Positions 8,717 to 14,409 of a stretch of 21,265 nucleotides of DNA are shown in pieces (the first letter of the stretch is position 1; every line of letters begins with the position of its first letter). The DNA is from a virus. Position numbers and translations under genes: made by a program. The notes under the pieces were generated by a model. The model was not told the origin of the DNA, did no database searches, and saw nothing but the letters and a program-made list of their open reading frames with translations. Location: the IMG/VR virus record IMGVR_UViG_3300021347_000048, positions 1 through 21,265 of that record; one strand, 5' to 3'.

Positions 8717-9757
8717 GTGGAAACGACTGAAACTTTAAACGACGGCTCTATTGAGGGAGCTATTGCATCACTGATTCAACCTGAAGAGGAATTGAAGCCA
8801 GAGCAGGAAGTAGCAGAAGAGGCTGAGCAGGAAGTAAGTGCTGAGCTGGACGATGATACCAACCCAAGCGAAGGTGAAGAAGAGAGTGAAGGTGAAGAAG
8901 AGGAGCAACCCGATTCAGACGATGAAGAGTCAGAATTGGATGAGGGCGAGGAAGAGCCCGATGAGGATGAGCAAGACACTGACAATGCTGAAGCAGAACA
9001 AGAGCAACAGACGTTCACCGTCAAAGTAGACGGCAAGAACGAGGTTGTAACCCTTGATGATTTGAAGCGCGGATACAGTGGTCAAAAGTACATCCAAAAG
9101 GGAATGCAGGAAGCCGCAGACGCTCGTAAAACAGCCGAATCGGTCTACTCAGCCCTATTGCATGAGCGACAGCAGATTGCACAGCTTTATGAACAGGCGC
9201 AAAAAGGTGAGATAGCTTCTGCACCTGTGGAGCCATCGAGAGAACTGTTTGAGACAGACCCTATTGGTTATATGGATGCTAAGCTGAAATATGACGAGCA
9301 GATGGTTGGATATCAAGACCAGATGCAAAAATTGGAGGCTGTATCTCAGCAACAATCTCAGGCGCAACAGGCGGCACAGAAGGCATACCTACAGCACGAA
9401 ATGGCTAACCTTCAAAAGGTTTTGCCTGAGTTCTCGGATGCTAAAAAAGCAGGTCAAATTAAAGACAGGCTAATGAACACTGGAGCAACTGTTTACGGCT
9501 ACGAGCCAGACGAGATATCCCAGATAGTGGATCATCGAGCAATTAGAGTTTTGCACGATGCGATGCTGTACCGGGAGTTGATGGATGGTAAGAAAGCCGC
9601 TGTAGAGAAGGCAAGCCCGGAAAGACGTAAGAGTCGAACGGTGAAGGCTGGATCTAAGAAGTCTAATAGCAATGCTACTGCGCGTAAGAAACAACGACAG
9701 AAACTATCCCGCACGGGCTCCGTATCGGACGCCTTAGCTTTAATGATTGAGGAATAA
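8717..9757 (+). CDS. Capsid scaffolding protein
   Basis: 346 residues from a GTG start, with AGAAGGA upstream. Residues ~15-95 are extremely acidic (SEGEEESEGEEEEQPDSDDE), ~100-130 contain FTVKVDGKNEVVTLDDLKRG, and ~130-230 form a long Gln/Ala/Glu coiled coil. The C-terminal ~50 residues are basic (RRKSRTVKAGSKKS, ARKKQRQKLSR). An acidic N-terminus, central coiled coil and basic C-terminus is the usual build of podovirus scaffolds, where the basic end binds coat protein. Its place between portal and coat gene supports this. It would line the procapsid and leave before or during packaging. No protease motif is visible. Confidence 0.8.
   Translation: METTETLNDGSIEGAIASLIQPEEELKPEQEVAEEAEQEVSAELDDDTNPSEGEEESEGEEEEQPDSDDEESELDEGEEEPDEDEQDTDNAEAEQEQQTFTVKVDGKNEVVTLDDLKRGYSGQKYIQKGMQEAADARKTAESVYSALLHERQQIAQLYEQAQKGEIASAPVEPSRELFETDPIGYMDAKLKYDEQMVGYQDQMQKLEAVSQQQSQAQQAAQKAYLQHEMANLQKVLPEFSDAKKAGQIKDRLMNTGATVYGYEPDEISQIVDHRAIRVLHDAMLYRELMDGKKAAVEKASPERRKSRTVKAGSKKSNSNATARKKQRQKLSRTGSVSDALALMIEE
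8867..8902 (+). repeat. 18-bp tandem duplication in scaffold acidic region
   Basis: Two adjacent 18-bp units differ at one base (AGC versus AGT, silent) and each encodes Ser-Glu-Gly-Glu-Glu-Glu. This is a recent in-frame expansion of the acidic segment. Confidence 0.85.
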
Positions 9758-9761
9758 TACA

Positions 9762-10709
9762 ATGGCACAACCAGCAAATACTTTTGATACCTATGACGCG
9801 AAAGGCATTCGCGAAGACCTGAGTGATATTATCTATAACATCACTCCTGATGACACTCCTTTCTACAGCGCTTGTAAGAAGGTTAAAGCAACTAACACTT
9901 TGCACGAGTGGCAGACTGACACCTTACGTTCTTCTGCGGTAAATGCTCACATTGAAGGCGATGACACTTCGGCGGATGCGGCAGTTGCTACCGTTCGTTT
10001 GGGTAACTACACTCAGATCTTCAAGAACGCTGTAACTATTGCTGACACTGAAGAGTCAGTAGATAAGGCAGGCCGTAAAAACGAGATTGCTTACCAGACG
10101 CTGAAGATTGCTCGTGAGCAGAAGCTTGACATCGAGAAGGCGCTGTTTGAGAACAATGCGCGAGAAGCTGGCAACAGCACTACTGCCCGTGAACTTGCTG
10201 GTGCAGGCGCTTGGGTTAAGACCAACCAAAGCATTGGCTCTGGTGGCGCGGCTCCTACTGGTGATGGTACTGACGCTCGTACAGACGGTACTCAGGCGGC
10301 ATTTACTCAGGCCAAGTTTGACACCGTTATGGAGTCTATCTGGACTAACGGCGGTACTCCTGACAAGGTTTACCTCTCTCCTTTCCAGATGAACATCGCC
10401 CTCGGCTTTACTGGTGGTGGTAACTCACGTCGCAACATCGACGCGGCAACCGAGACTGTTTACAACTCAGTTGACGTATATGTTACTCCTTGGGGTTCTG
10501 TAGAGTTTACTCCAAGCCGTGAGAACCGTTCACGCGATGTATACATCATGCAGTCTGATATGTGGTGTGTTGGCGTACTGCGCCCAACCAAGAATGTTGG
10601 TCTGGCTAAGACTGGCGATTCAACTAAGCGTCAGGTTCTTACTGAGCTTACCTTGGTTGCTAAGAACGAAGCCGCAAACGGTATTGTTGCCGACTTGTCT
10701 ACTTCGTAA
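9762..10709 (+). CDS. Major capsid protein (HK97-fold, DUF5309-like)
   Basis: 315 residues from the ATG at 9762, which has GAGGA seven to eight bases upstream; a TTG 15 bases earlier is unlikely. The N-terminus (YDAKGIREDLSDIIYNITPD, then DTPFYSACKKVKATNT and HEWQTDTLR) and the segment YTQIFKNAVTIADTEESV are characteristic of the coat proteins of many aquatic siphoviruses and podoviruses annotated as DUF5309. The protein builds the icosahedral shell. Codon use is strikingly biased: nearly all Arg codons are CGT or CGC, with one CGA and no AGA, AGG or CGG, whereas neighbours use AGA, AGG and CGG freely, as expected for the most abundant virion protein. It is followed by a strong terminator. 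Confidence 0.88.
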   Translation: MAQPANTFDTYDAKGIREDLSDIIYNITPDDTPFYSACKKVKATNTLHEWQTDTLRSSAVNAHIEGDDTSADAAVATVRLGNYTQIFKNAVTIADTEESVDKAGRKNEIAYQTLKIAREQKLDIEKALFENNAREAGNSTTARELAGAGAWVKTNQSIGSGGAAPTGDGTDARTDGTQAAFTQAKFDTVMESIWTNGGTPDKVYLSPFQMNIALGFTGGGNSRRNIDAATETVYNSVDVYVTPWGSVEFTPSRENRSRDVYIMQSDMWCVGVLRPTKNVGLAKTGDSTKRQVLTELTLVAKNEAANGIVADLSTS

Positions 10710-10730
10710 GTTGTAAAAATGTAGTAAACT

Positions 10731-10754
10731 AAGGGGGCTTCGGCCCCCTTTTTT
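10731..10754 (+). terminator. Strong intrinsic terminator after the capsid gene
   Basis: A perfect 8-bp stem (AAGGGGGC with GCCCCCTT) closes on a TTCG loop, making the exceptionally stable cUUCGg tetraloop, and is followed by T residues through 10754. It ends the capsid transcript. It lies directly against the next gene, whose Shine-Dalgarno begins three bases later, so downstream genes must be reached by readthrough or by an unseen promoter. Confidence 0.92.
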
Positions 10755-10766
10755 ATGGAGTATGAA

Positions 10767-11060
10767 ATGAAAAGAATGAAAGAAAACGTACACTTTGATA
10801 GTGACGGCGAAAAATTTACAATTGAGCGTAAGTACGATGTCAACCCGGCGCTTGAAGAATCACGCATCCTTAGAGACTCTGGAGCTGGCGTTACAGGCGA
10901 AAACAGGCTGGTAGGTAGGATTCCTATGTTTATGATCACAGAGTGGATGAAAGAGGCTGGTGTAAACGCTGATGACAATGAGGCGCGAAAAGAGATAATC
11001 CGCAAAAAGATGCTGTCTGGTGAGTTCGATAAATTTAGAGTCTGGAAAGGAACATTTTAA
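10767..11060 (+). CDS. Small post-capsid phage protein
   Basis: 97 residues. I choose the ATG at 10767 because GGAG sits six bases before it; the upstream ATG at 10755 has only the terminator before it. The protein has ENVHFDSDGEKFTIERKYD, then RLVGRIPMFMITEWMKEAG, and ends KMLSGEFDKFRVWKGTF. From memory, small proteins with this general pattern follow coat genes in several podoviruses, but I know no defined function. It overlaps the endolysin gene by one base (TAATG). A head-completion role or a regulatory role are both possible. Confidence 0.65.
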   Translation: MKRMKENVHFDSDGEKFTIERKYDVNPALEESRILRDSGAGVTGENRLVGRIPMFMITEWMKEAGVNADDNEARKEIIRKKMLSGEFDKFRVWKGTF

Positions 11061-11410
11061 TGAGTTACAAATATTTTAAGCGCTCAGATTTCGACTGCCA
11101 AGAAACCGGCGAGAATGAGATGAAGGATCGCTTTATAAAGAAGCTAGACCATCTTAGGGAGGTTTGCGGCTTTCCTTTTATTGTGACAAGCGGTTATAGG
11201 TCCCCTAACCACAGCCTAGAGCGACATAAGGCCAATGGTCCGGGAATGCACAGCAGTGGGCTGGCCGCAGATATAGCGGTCTCTGGCGGGCAGGAGAGAA
11301 TGGCAATCATAAAGCACGCCTGCGCAATGGGCTTTACCGGTGTAGGCGTTGCTAAAGGCTTCGTCCACGTCGATATTAGGGATAGTAGCCCGGTAGCTTG
11401 GTGCTATTAA
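11060..11410 (+). CDS. M15-family peptidase endolysin
   Basis: 116 residues, a single compact domain. It shows SGYRSPNHS at ~44-52, then H64 and D71 in GMHSSGLAADIAV, and H103-V-D105 near the C-terminus. H64, D71 and H103 fit the zinc ligands of M15 D-Ala-D-Ala/L-Ala-D-Glu peptidases, which cut peptide stems of peptidoglycan. The size is normal for stand-alone M15 phage lysins. There is no signal peptide or membrane segment, so it should need a holin to reach the periplasm; short putative membrane proteins lie just beyond it on the other strand. It is translationally coupled to the upstream gene and meets the minus-strand gene tail-to-tail at a shared TTAA. Confidence 0.85.
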   Translation: MSYKYFKRSDFDCQETGENEMKDRFIKKLDHLREVCGFPFIVTSGYRSPNHSLERHKANGPGMHSSGLAADIAVSGGQERMAIIKHACAMGFTGVGVAKGFVHVDIRDSSPVAWCY

Positions 11411-11562
11411 TATTTCTTTTTGACGGGCTTTTTTGCTGTCTTTTTGGCCTGCTTAAAAGCCTTATTTGTGGGAGCCCCTTTAGCGCCTTTTGCTCGCATA
11501 GACTCGCCTGACCCTGCTTTGATTCTCTTACGCTTTTTCTGGATGTTTTTGTATAGGGACAT
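11407..11562 (-). CDS. Small, highly basic protein
   Basis: 51 residues from the ATG at 11562, which has GGAGG five bases before it and overlaps the stop of the upstream gene (TAATG). A longer start at 11592 would run deep into that gene. It is dominated by Lys and Arg (NIQKKRKRIKAGSGE; AKKTAKKPVKKKY) with a Gly/Ala/Pro middle and has no hydrophobic core, suggesting an intrinsically disordered nucleic-acid-binding protein. It pairs with the equally basic upstream gene. Possible roles include DNA condensation or a virion or nucleoid factor; none is demonstrated. Confidence 0.65.
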   Translation of the reverse strand: MSLYKNIQKKRKRIKAGSGESMRAKGAKGAPTNKAFKQAKKTAKKPVKKKY

Positions 11563-11819
11563 TACTTCCTCCGGGACTTGGTTCCTGCGCACTTCCAGCG
11601 CTTTCTAGATAGATTGTTTGGGGTGTTTGGGTCATTTTGTTTTTTCTTTGACAGGCCCTTCTTGATGCCCATGCTACGAGCGCAGTAAGAATCACCCTTA
11701 GGCGTTCCGGGCTTTACTCTTGAGCCGCCGCCTTTTGCCTTGCCAGCCTGCCCGTAAGAAACTTTCTTTCCGCTTGCGGTAACCTTAACCCTTGCCTTGC
11801 CTTTTGCTGGCTTTGCCAT
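11562..11819 (-). CDS. Small basic Lys/Gly-rich phage protein
   Basis: 85 residues from the ATG at 11819; the frame stays open upstream to 11957, but the promoter and terminator at 11844-11879 lie in that extension, so the shorter start is right. It contains KVTASGKKVSYGQAGKAKGG, then KPGTPKGDSYCARS and NDPNTPNNLSRKRWKC, with two Cys residues and a strongly basic character. From memory, small proteins of this look occur in several aquatic phages without a known role. It has its own promoter, a ~19-nt leader with weak AGG, and is coupled to the 51-residue basic gene. A nucleic-acid-binding function is a guess from charge. Confidence 0.7.
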   Translation of the reverse strand: MAKPAKGKARVKVTASGKKVSYGQAGKAKGGGSRVKPGTPKGDSYCARSMGIKKGLSKKKQNDPNTPNNLSRKRWKCAGTKSRRK

Positions 11820-11843
11820 ACCTAGCACCTTTTGTTGATAGTC

Positions 11844-11853
11844 GATTATACCA
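11844..11853 (-). promoter_or_regulatory. Extended -10 promoter for the two basic genes
   Basis: On the minus strand TGGTATAATC reads from 11853 to 11844, the same ten bases as at 919-928 and 19769-19778. The predicted start is near 11838. Its TGG begins inside the T-run of the upstream terminator, so termination and new initiation are packed back to back. Confidence 0.6.
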
Positions 11854-11879
11854 AAAAAGGGCCCTATAAGGAGCCCTTT
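11853..11879 (-). terminator. Minus-strand intrinsic terminator
   Basis: AAAGGGC and GCCCTTT (11879-11856 on the minus strand) pair, extended by CCT/AGG across a bulged base to a 3-nt loop, followed by six T (11858-11853). It would end leftward transcription from the 25-residue ORF and perhaps the recombination operon. The stop of that ORF lies within the stem. Confidence 0.75.
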
Positions 11880-11941
11880 AAATCGTCTTTTGCTATTGCC
11901 GCCAAGCCCAACAACACCACCGCTATACCATACAAAATCAC
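11864..11941 (-). CDS. Putative 25-residue single-pass membrane peptide
   Basis: GTG start at 11941 with a strong GGAGG (11951-11947) and a 5-base spacer. Residues ~2-17 are a continuous hydrophobic helix (ILYGIAVVLLGLAAIA) followed by the polar tail KDDLKGSL; the stop falls inside the terminator hairpin. Ribosome site, hydrophobic core and terminator together argue for a real gene despite the length. It could be a miniature holin or antiholin, given the endolysin nearby on the other strand, or a host-membrane effector. No family is recognised. A longer GTG start at 11953 would overlap the ribosome site and is less likely. Confidence 0.5.
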   Translation of the reverse strand: MILYGIAVVLLGLAAIAKDDLKGSL

Positions 11942-12007
11942 AACAACCTCCACTCATTAATTGAGGCGCGATTGTACGTTTATAATGTCAGGTAAGATAA
12001 TGAATTA

Positions 12008-12100
12008 ATGTTATGTGCGGTATGCAATGAAAAGCCCGTTGCGACCACAGGTGGGCTAATCCTGCCACTAAGGCGCAAAGGGTGGTACGCCATGGTCTAG
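12008..12100 (+). CDS. Possible 30-residue plus-strand ORF with CxxC
   Basis: ATG TTA TGT GCG... encodes a peptide with C3-x2-C6 followed by NEKPVATTGGLILPLRRKGW and a short end. TATAAT at 11981-11986 predicts a transcript start near 11993, only ~15 bases upstream, but there is no usable ribosome-binding sequence and no good -35. The amino-acid pattern looks protein-like (Cys pair, basic RRKGWY), yet the same bases also contain a hairpin. It is the only plus-strand candidate in the 11820-12208 interval. Confidence 0.3.
   Translation: MLCAVCNEKPVATTGGLILPLRRKGWYAMV
12030..12057 (-). terminator. Weak minus-strand hairpin terminator
   Basis: On the minus strand AGCCC pairs with GGGCT across a ~15-base loop, followed by TTTTC. 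It would fall downstream of the 41-residue membrane ORF. The stem is short and the T-run only four, and it lies within the possible 30-residue plus-strand ORF, so confidence is low. Confidence 0.3.
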
Positions 12101-12111
12101 GGGGAAATAAG

Positions 12112-12237
12112 TTAAAAGATCATAACCTCAAGCGCTATAAAACCAAATAGCGCGAAATACACTACAGCGAAGTAAAGCCGCTTGATGGTTATTGTCTCAT
12201 TTAGCCAATCACTTACTGCATTTAATAATTTGTACAC
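12112..12237 (-). CDS. Putative 41-residue single-pass membrane protein
   Basis: GTG start at 12237 preceded by a perfect AGGAGG (12249-12244) with a 6-base spacer. The N-terminal ~20 residues are amphipathic (YKLLNAVSDWLNETITIKR), then residues 21-41 form one hydrophobic helix (LYFAVVYFALFGFIALEVMI) that runs to the C-terminus. The Lys-Arg just before the helix suggests the N-terminus stays in the cytoplasm. It overlaps the end of the upstream small gene by 29 bases in another frame, and so would be part of the recombination operon transcript. A holin or other small membrane effector is possible, supported only by topology and proximity to the endolysin. Confidence 0.5.
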   Translation of the reverse strand: MYKLLNAVSDWLNETITIKRLYFAVVYFALFGFIALEVMIF

Positions 12238-12409
12238 TTTCACCCTCCTCAAAAAAATAACCTGATCCAATCATAAACGCTTGGAACTCTTTTGCCAACT
12301 GATCCTTTGTGAGCGCGTCATCGAAGATGGAGACCTCCAATACAACATGGTCTCCAACTTGCGATTTAAACACCCACGTTGGTCTTGGGCTAGAACGGGA
12401 TCTCATCAT
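12209..12409 (-). CDS. Small hypothetical protein downstream of SSB
   Basis: 66 residues from the ATG at 12409, overlapping the end of the SSB gene by about 20 bases. An upstream in-frame ATG at 12442 would overlap further; a GTG 36 bases downstream is another option. After a basic N-terminus it reads WVFKSQVGDHVVLEVSIFDD, then QLAKEFQAFMIGSGYFFEEG, alternating strand and helix with no Cys and no membrane segment. Same operon as the recombination genes. I do not recognise it; the exact start is uncertain. Confidence 0.55.
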   Translation of the reverse strand: MMRSRSSPRPTWVFKSQVGDHVVLEVSIFDDALTKDQLAKEFQAFMIGSGYFFEEGESVQIIKCSK

Positions 12410-12770
12410 CACTAATCGCCTGCTGAGCTGGCTGTGCAACAACTTGAGCCTGAGCTGGTCTATCAGATTTTCCTAGCTGTACATTGTTAACAATACACAC
12501 AGGCTTTGACCTAGTGACGCCGTCTTTTTCCCACTGCTCCAAGACAAACTCGCCCTGCACAGTTACAGGCGTTCCTTTTTTAAGGTACGGGGCCAGCTTC
12601 TCAGCCCGCTCCTTAAACATCTTGCAAGTCACCCAGCTAGTTTTTTCATTGTCTCCCCAGCCCTGTTTAACAGGTACATTCACAGTTCCTATAGCAACAC
12701 CGCTTGGGGTATGGCGGATTTCCATATCTGCTCCGCAGTTGCCTGTGAATATCATAGTATTAATGCTCAT
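12390..12770 (-). CDS. ssb: Single-stranded DNA-binding protein
   Basis: 126 residues. Residues 1-~105 fit an SSB OB-fold: NTMIFTGNCGADMEIRHTPS, then GTVNVPVKQGW, WVTCKMFKERAEKLAPYLKK, and VTVQGEFVLEQW. A Gln/Ala/Pro linker leads to the acidic tip DDEIPF (121-126), the classic tail that docks partner proteins. It would coat single strands in replication and in annealing recombination. It overlaps the nuclease gene in ATGA and belongs to the leftward operon. It is shorter than E. coli SSB (178) mainly through a short linker. Confidence 0.92.
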   Translation of the reverse strand: MSINTMIFTGNCGADMEIRHTPSGVAIGTVNVPVKQGWGDNEKTSWVTCKMFKERAEKLAPYLKKGTPVTVQGEFVLEQWEKDGVTRSKPVCIVNNVQLGKSDRPAQAQVVAQPAQQAISDDEIPF

Positions 12771-13528
12771 TTTGTATCCTCTAATGGATTGTAGTTTTTA
12801 GATAACTGCCAGTATTTTAACAGCGCTTCAAACATCTCAAGATGACGCGAGTGAGATTCTTTGTCCCATAAATGGAACTTTACAACCGAGTGGTCGTCGC
12901 GATCAATAAAAATCGACAGCCTCTCGGGGTTTAAAAAATTCATTCCATTGGCGTAGGCAGATAGTTGCATACCGTGCTCATCATACACCAGAGAACTGAT
13001 TGTTTTTTCTGCGAGATTGTCTTTTGTCTTAAAGTCCACAAACACGCCCGCCGACGAACACAGATCAATTTTACCGCCATACCCAGACTTGCTACAAAAG
13101 CTTTCCTCAGCCTGCCAAGACTCGTCCGGAAACACAACATCAAGCACGGACCGCACAGCAAGGTACGCAGGACCCTCAAAACCGCCCTTAAAGCCCTTCT
13201 CAATCATTCCGTGGATTTCTGTACCCCGTTCTGCCGCCTCACGGCCAACGCGCTTAGACTCCCTTAAAACAGCCTTTAAATGGCTTCCCTCATCTTCGTA
13301 GTCCGAGCGCCTAATGTCTTTAGTAGCCTGAATAGCCTGCAATATTTTCCAGTGCGTTAAGGCGGGCTTATCCGCAATGCCCAGAATAGATGTTACCGAG
13401 GGGACCAGATCAAGCTTTCTGGCCTGCCTGAGTGTGGTTTTTTTGGTTTCCCCGGAATCATTCTCGTAGGTATATGCAGGTTCACCGGCTCTGGTGTACC
13501 AATGTCCAGCTTCAGCAGTGTATTTCAT
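12767..13528 (-). CDS. RecB-like PD-(D/E)XK exonuclease
   Basis: 253 residues from the ATG at 13528, which overlaps the Rad52-like stop (ATGA); a start 15 bases earlier would add five residues. It shows RGTEIHGMIE (~101-109), then GYGGKIDL with Asp ~155 and VFVDFKTK with Asp ~165 and Lys ~167, followed by QLSAYANGM. GxxD...DxK plus the trailing Gln helix is the active-site signature of RecB/Cas4-type nucleases. Beside a Rad52-like annealer and SSB it most likely resects double-strand ends to make the single strands that are then annealed, the role of lambda Exo or RecE. There is no Cys cluster for an Fe-S site, which argues against Cas4. Confidence 0.8.
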   Translation of the reverse strand: MKYTAEAGHWYTRAGEPAYTYENDSGETKKTTLRQARKLDLVPSVTSILGIADKPALTHWKILQAIQATKDIRRSDYEDEGSHLKAVLRESKRVGREAAERGTEIHGMIEKGFKGGFEGPAYLAVRSVLDVVFPDESWQAEESFCSKSGYGGKIDLCSSAGVFVDFKTKDNLAEKTISSLVYDEHGMQLSAYANGMNFLNPERLSIFIDRDDHSVVKFHLWDKESHSRHLEMFEALLKYWQLSKNYNPLEDTK

Positions 13529-13917
13529 TGTGGCACCGCCCATGCTGGTAGGGTGTTGATAGTAGTCCCTGCGGGCAAGTAGTAGAGGTAACGCCCTACA
13601 CCAAATAATACTGCGGCGCGTTTAAGAGCGTCTGAAATACCGCCCTTCTCTCCCTCAATCTTGGTGTCCCCGGCGCCATCACACTTTGTGATCCACTCTC
13701 CGTCAACACGGATAGACAGCCTGCAGATAACCCGGCCACTTAGATCTTCATAGTGACACTGCCAGTTTTCGATACCAACAACGTCATCAAGACGCTTCAT
13801 AACAGCACGCGCATCGATGTACGCCAACTGCTTACCGCCACCACCGGCTCTAAATTTAAGTACGTTAGTGGCGAAAGGAGCTTTAAGCTCCTCCCTAATT
13901 TCATCCCAATTTTTCAT
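13525..13917 (-). CDS. Rad52/Rad22-like single-strand annealing protein
   Basis: 130 residues. The signature of the Rad52 superfamily is plain: GGGGKQLAYIDARAVMKRLD (~25-44), then NWQCHYEDL, and KGGISDALKRAAVLFGVGRY (91-110). The protein should form oligomeric rings that bind single strands and pair complementary sequences. It is shorter than eukaryotic Rad52 but normal for phage versions, which consist of the annealing domain alone. It overlaps both neighbours in ATGA. Together with the nuclease and SSB it makes a complete annealing recombination cassette. Confidence 0.88.
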   Translation of the reverse strand: MKNWDEIREELKAPFATNVLKFRAGGGGKQLAYIDARAVMKRLDDVVGIENWQCHYEDLSGRVICRLSIRVDGEWITKCDGAGDTKIEGEKGGISDALKRAAVLFGVGRYLYYLPAGTTINTLPAWAVPQ

Positions 13918-14261
13918 AGTGTTAACCCTTTCTCTGATTTGTGCGTTGCAATTTGCTCTGCCGCGTACTGGTCGGCAAAGCCGTTGTAGTAATCGTCAGA
14001 CTGGTTTTTTAACACGCTGTGCCCGAGCAAGCAGTCGTATTCGCCCCTAGCGTAATCATCAAATTCATCTGAATTATTTGAATCAACCCACAAGGCGGTT
14101 TGCCAGCCTAAAAACCCATCAGGGCGGGCACGGGTAAAACGCTTTTTGGTAAGCGCTCTAACCTGTATGCAGGTCTCGCCTTTATCGTTTGTATTAAACA
14201 CGTTATCTATTATCCAACCGTGGCCGTCAACAAAAATGGTGTTGCCTTCTACTAATTTCAT
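13914..14261 (-). CDS. First gene of the leftward operon, function unknown
   Basis: 115 residues, ATG at 14261 with AAGGGGAA seven bases upstream. The N-terminal half is beta-like (GNTIFVDGHGWIIDNVFN, CIQVRALTKKRF) and the C-terminal half acidic and Tyr-rich (DEFDDYARGEYDCLLG, DDYYNGFADQYAAEQIA). No catalytic motif is visible. As the promoter-proximal gene of a recombination operon, it could be a nuclease inhibitor, in the position lambda Gam occupies relative to Exo and Beta, but this is positional inference only. ATGA overlap couples it to the Rad52-like gene. Confidence 0.65.
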   Translation of the reverse strand: MKLVEGNTIFVDGHGWIIDNVFNTNDKGETCIQVRALTKKRFTRARPDGFLGWQTALWVDSNNSDEFDDYARGEYDCLLGHSVLKNQSDDYYNGFADQYAAEQIATHKSEKGLTL

Positions 14262-14287
14262 AATGGTTCCCCTTAGTTAGTCCGCTC

Positions 14288-14315
14288 AGTATACACCCCT
14301 GACAACATATTGCAA
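14288..14315 (-). promoter_or_regulatory. Leftward promoter of the recombination operon
   Basis: On the minus strand, -35 TTGCAA (14315-14310), 16-bp spacer, -10 TATACT (14293-14288). The predicted start is near 14281, with a ~20-base leader ending in AAGGGGAACCATT before the ATG. The -35 is itself one of the three TTGCA operator sites. Confidence 0.6.
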
Positions 14316-14354
14316 GCGCCTAAAACTATTTGCATTAAAAACAAATATATTGCA
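14307..14354. promoter_or_regulatory. Three TTGCA operator-like sites, 20 bp apart
   Basis: TTGCA occurs at 14310-14314, 14330-14334 and 14350-14354, exactly 20 bp apart. The outer two are in an identical ATATTGCA context and the middle one is ATTTGCA. The outer sites double as the -35 boxes of the two divergent promoters. Two-turn spacing puts all sites on one DNA face, as for a cooperatively binding repressor; the adjacent Cro/XRE-type protein is the obvious candidate. Confidence 0.6.
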
Positions 14355-14378
14355 CCGCCAGATAAGATCCGTTACACT
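14350..14378 (+). promoter_or_regulatory. Rightward promoter of the regulator/replication operon
   Basis: -35 TTGCAC (14350-14355), 17-bp spacer, -10 TACACT (14373-14378). The predicted start is near 14385, 25 bases before the regulator ATG, whose ribosome site is GAGGT. The -35 overlaps the third TTGCA site. Confidence 0.55.
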
Positions 14379-14409
14379 CCGTAAATATTAAAACAACTGA
14401 GGTATCAAT

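Noticed and set aside
8776-9036. Minus-strand Ser-rich ORF of 86 codons opposite the scaffold
   Set aside because: It is the complement of the GAA/GAG/GAT-rich acidic segment, which automatically reads as Ser codons; there is no ribosome site and the scaffold is convincing.
11820-11957. N-terminal extension of the 85-residue basic protein
   Set aside because: The extension covers the terminator and the extended -10 promoter and encodes an unrelated Gly-rich sequence.
12020-12100. tRNA-like fold in the 11958-12208 gap
   Set aside because: GC-rich pairing exists (AGCCC with GGGCT), but no acceptor stem, anticodon arm or T-loop consensus could be assembled.
12767-13528. Cas4 assignment for the RecB-like nuclease
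   Set aside because: No Fe-S Cys cluster and no Cas1/Cas2 or CRISPR array nearby; Rad52-like and SSB neighbours point to phage recombination.
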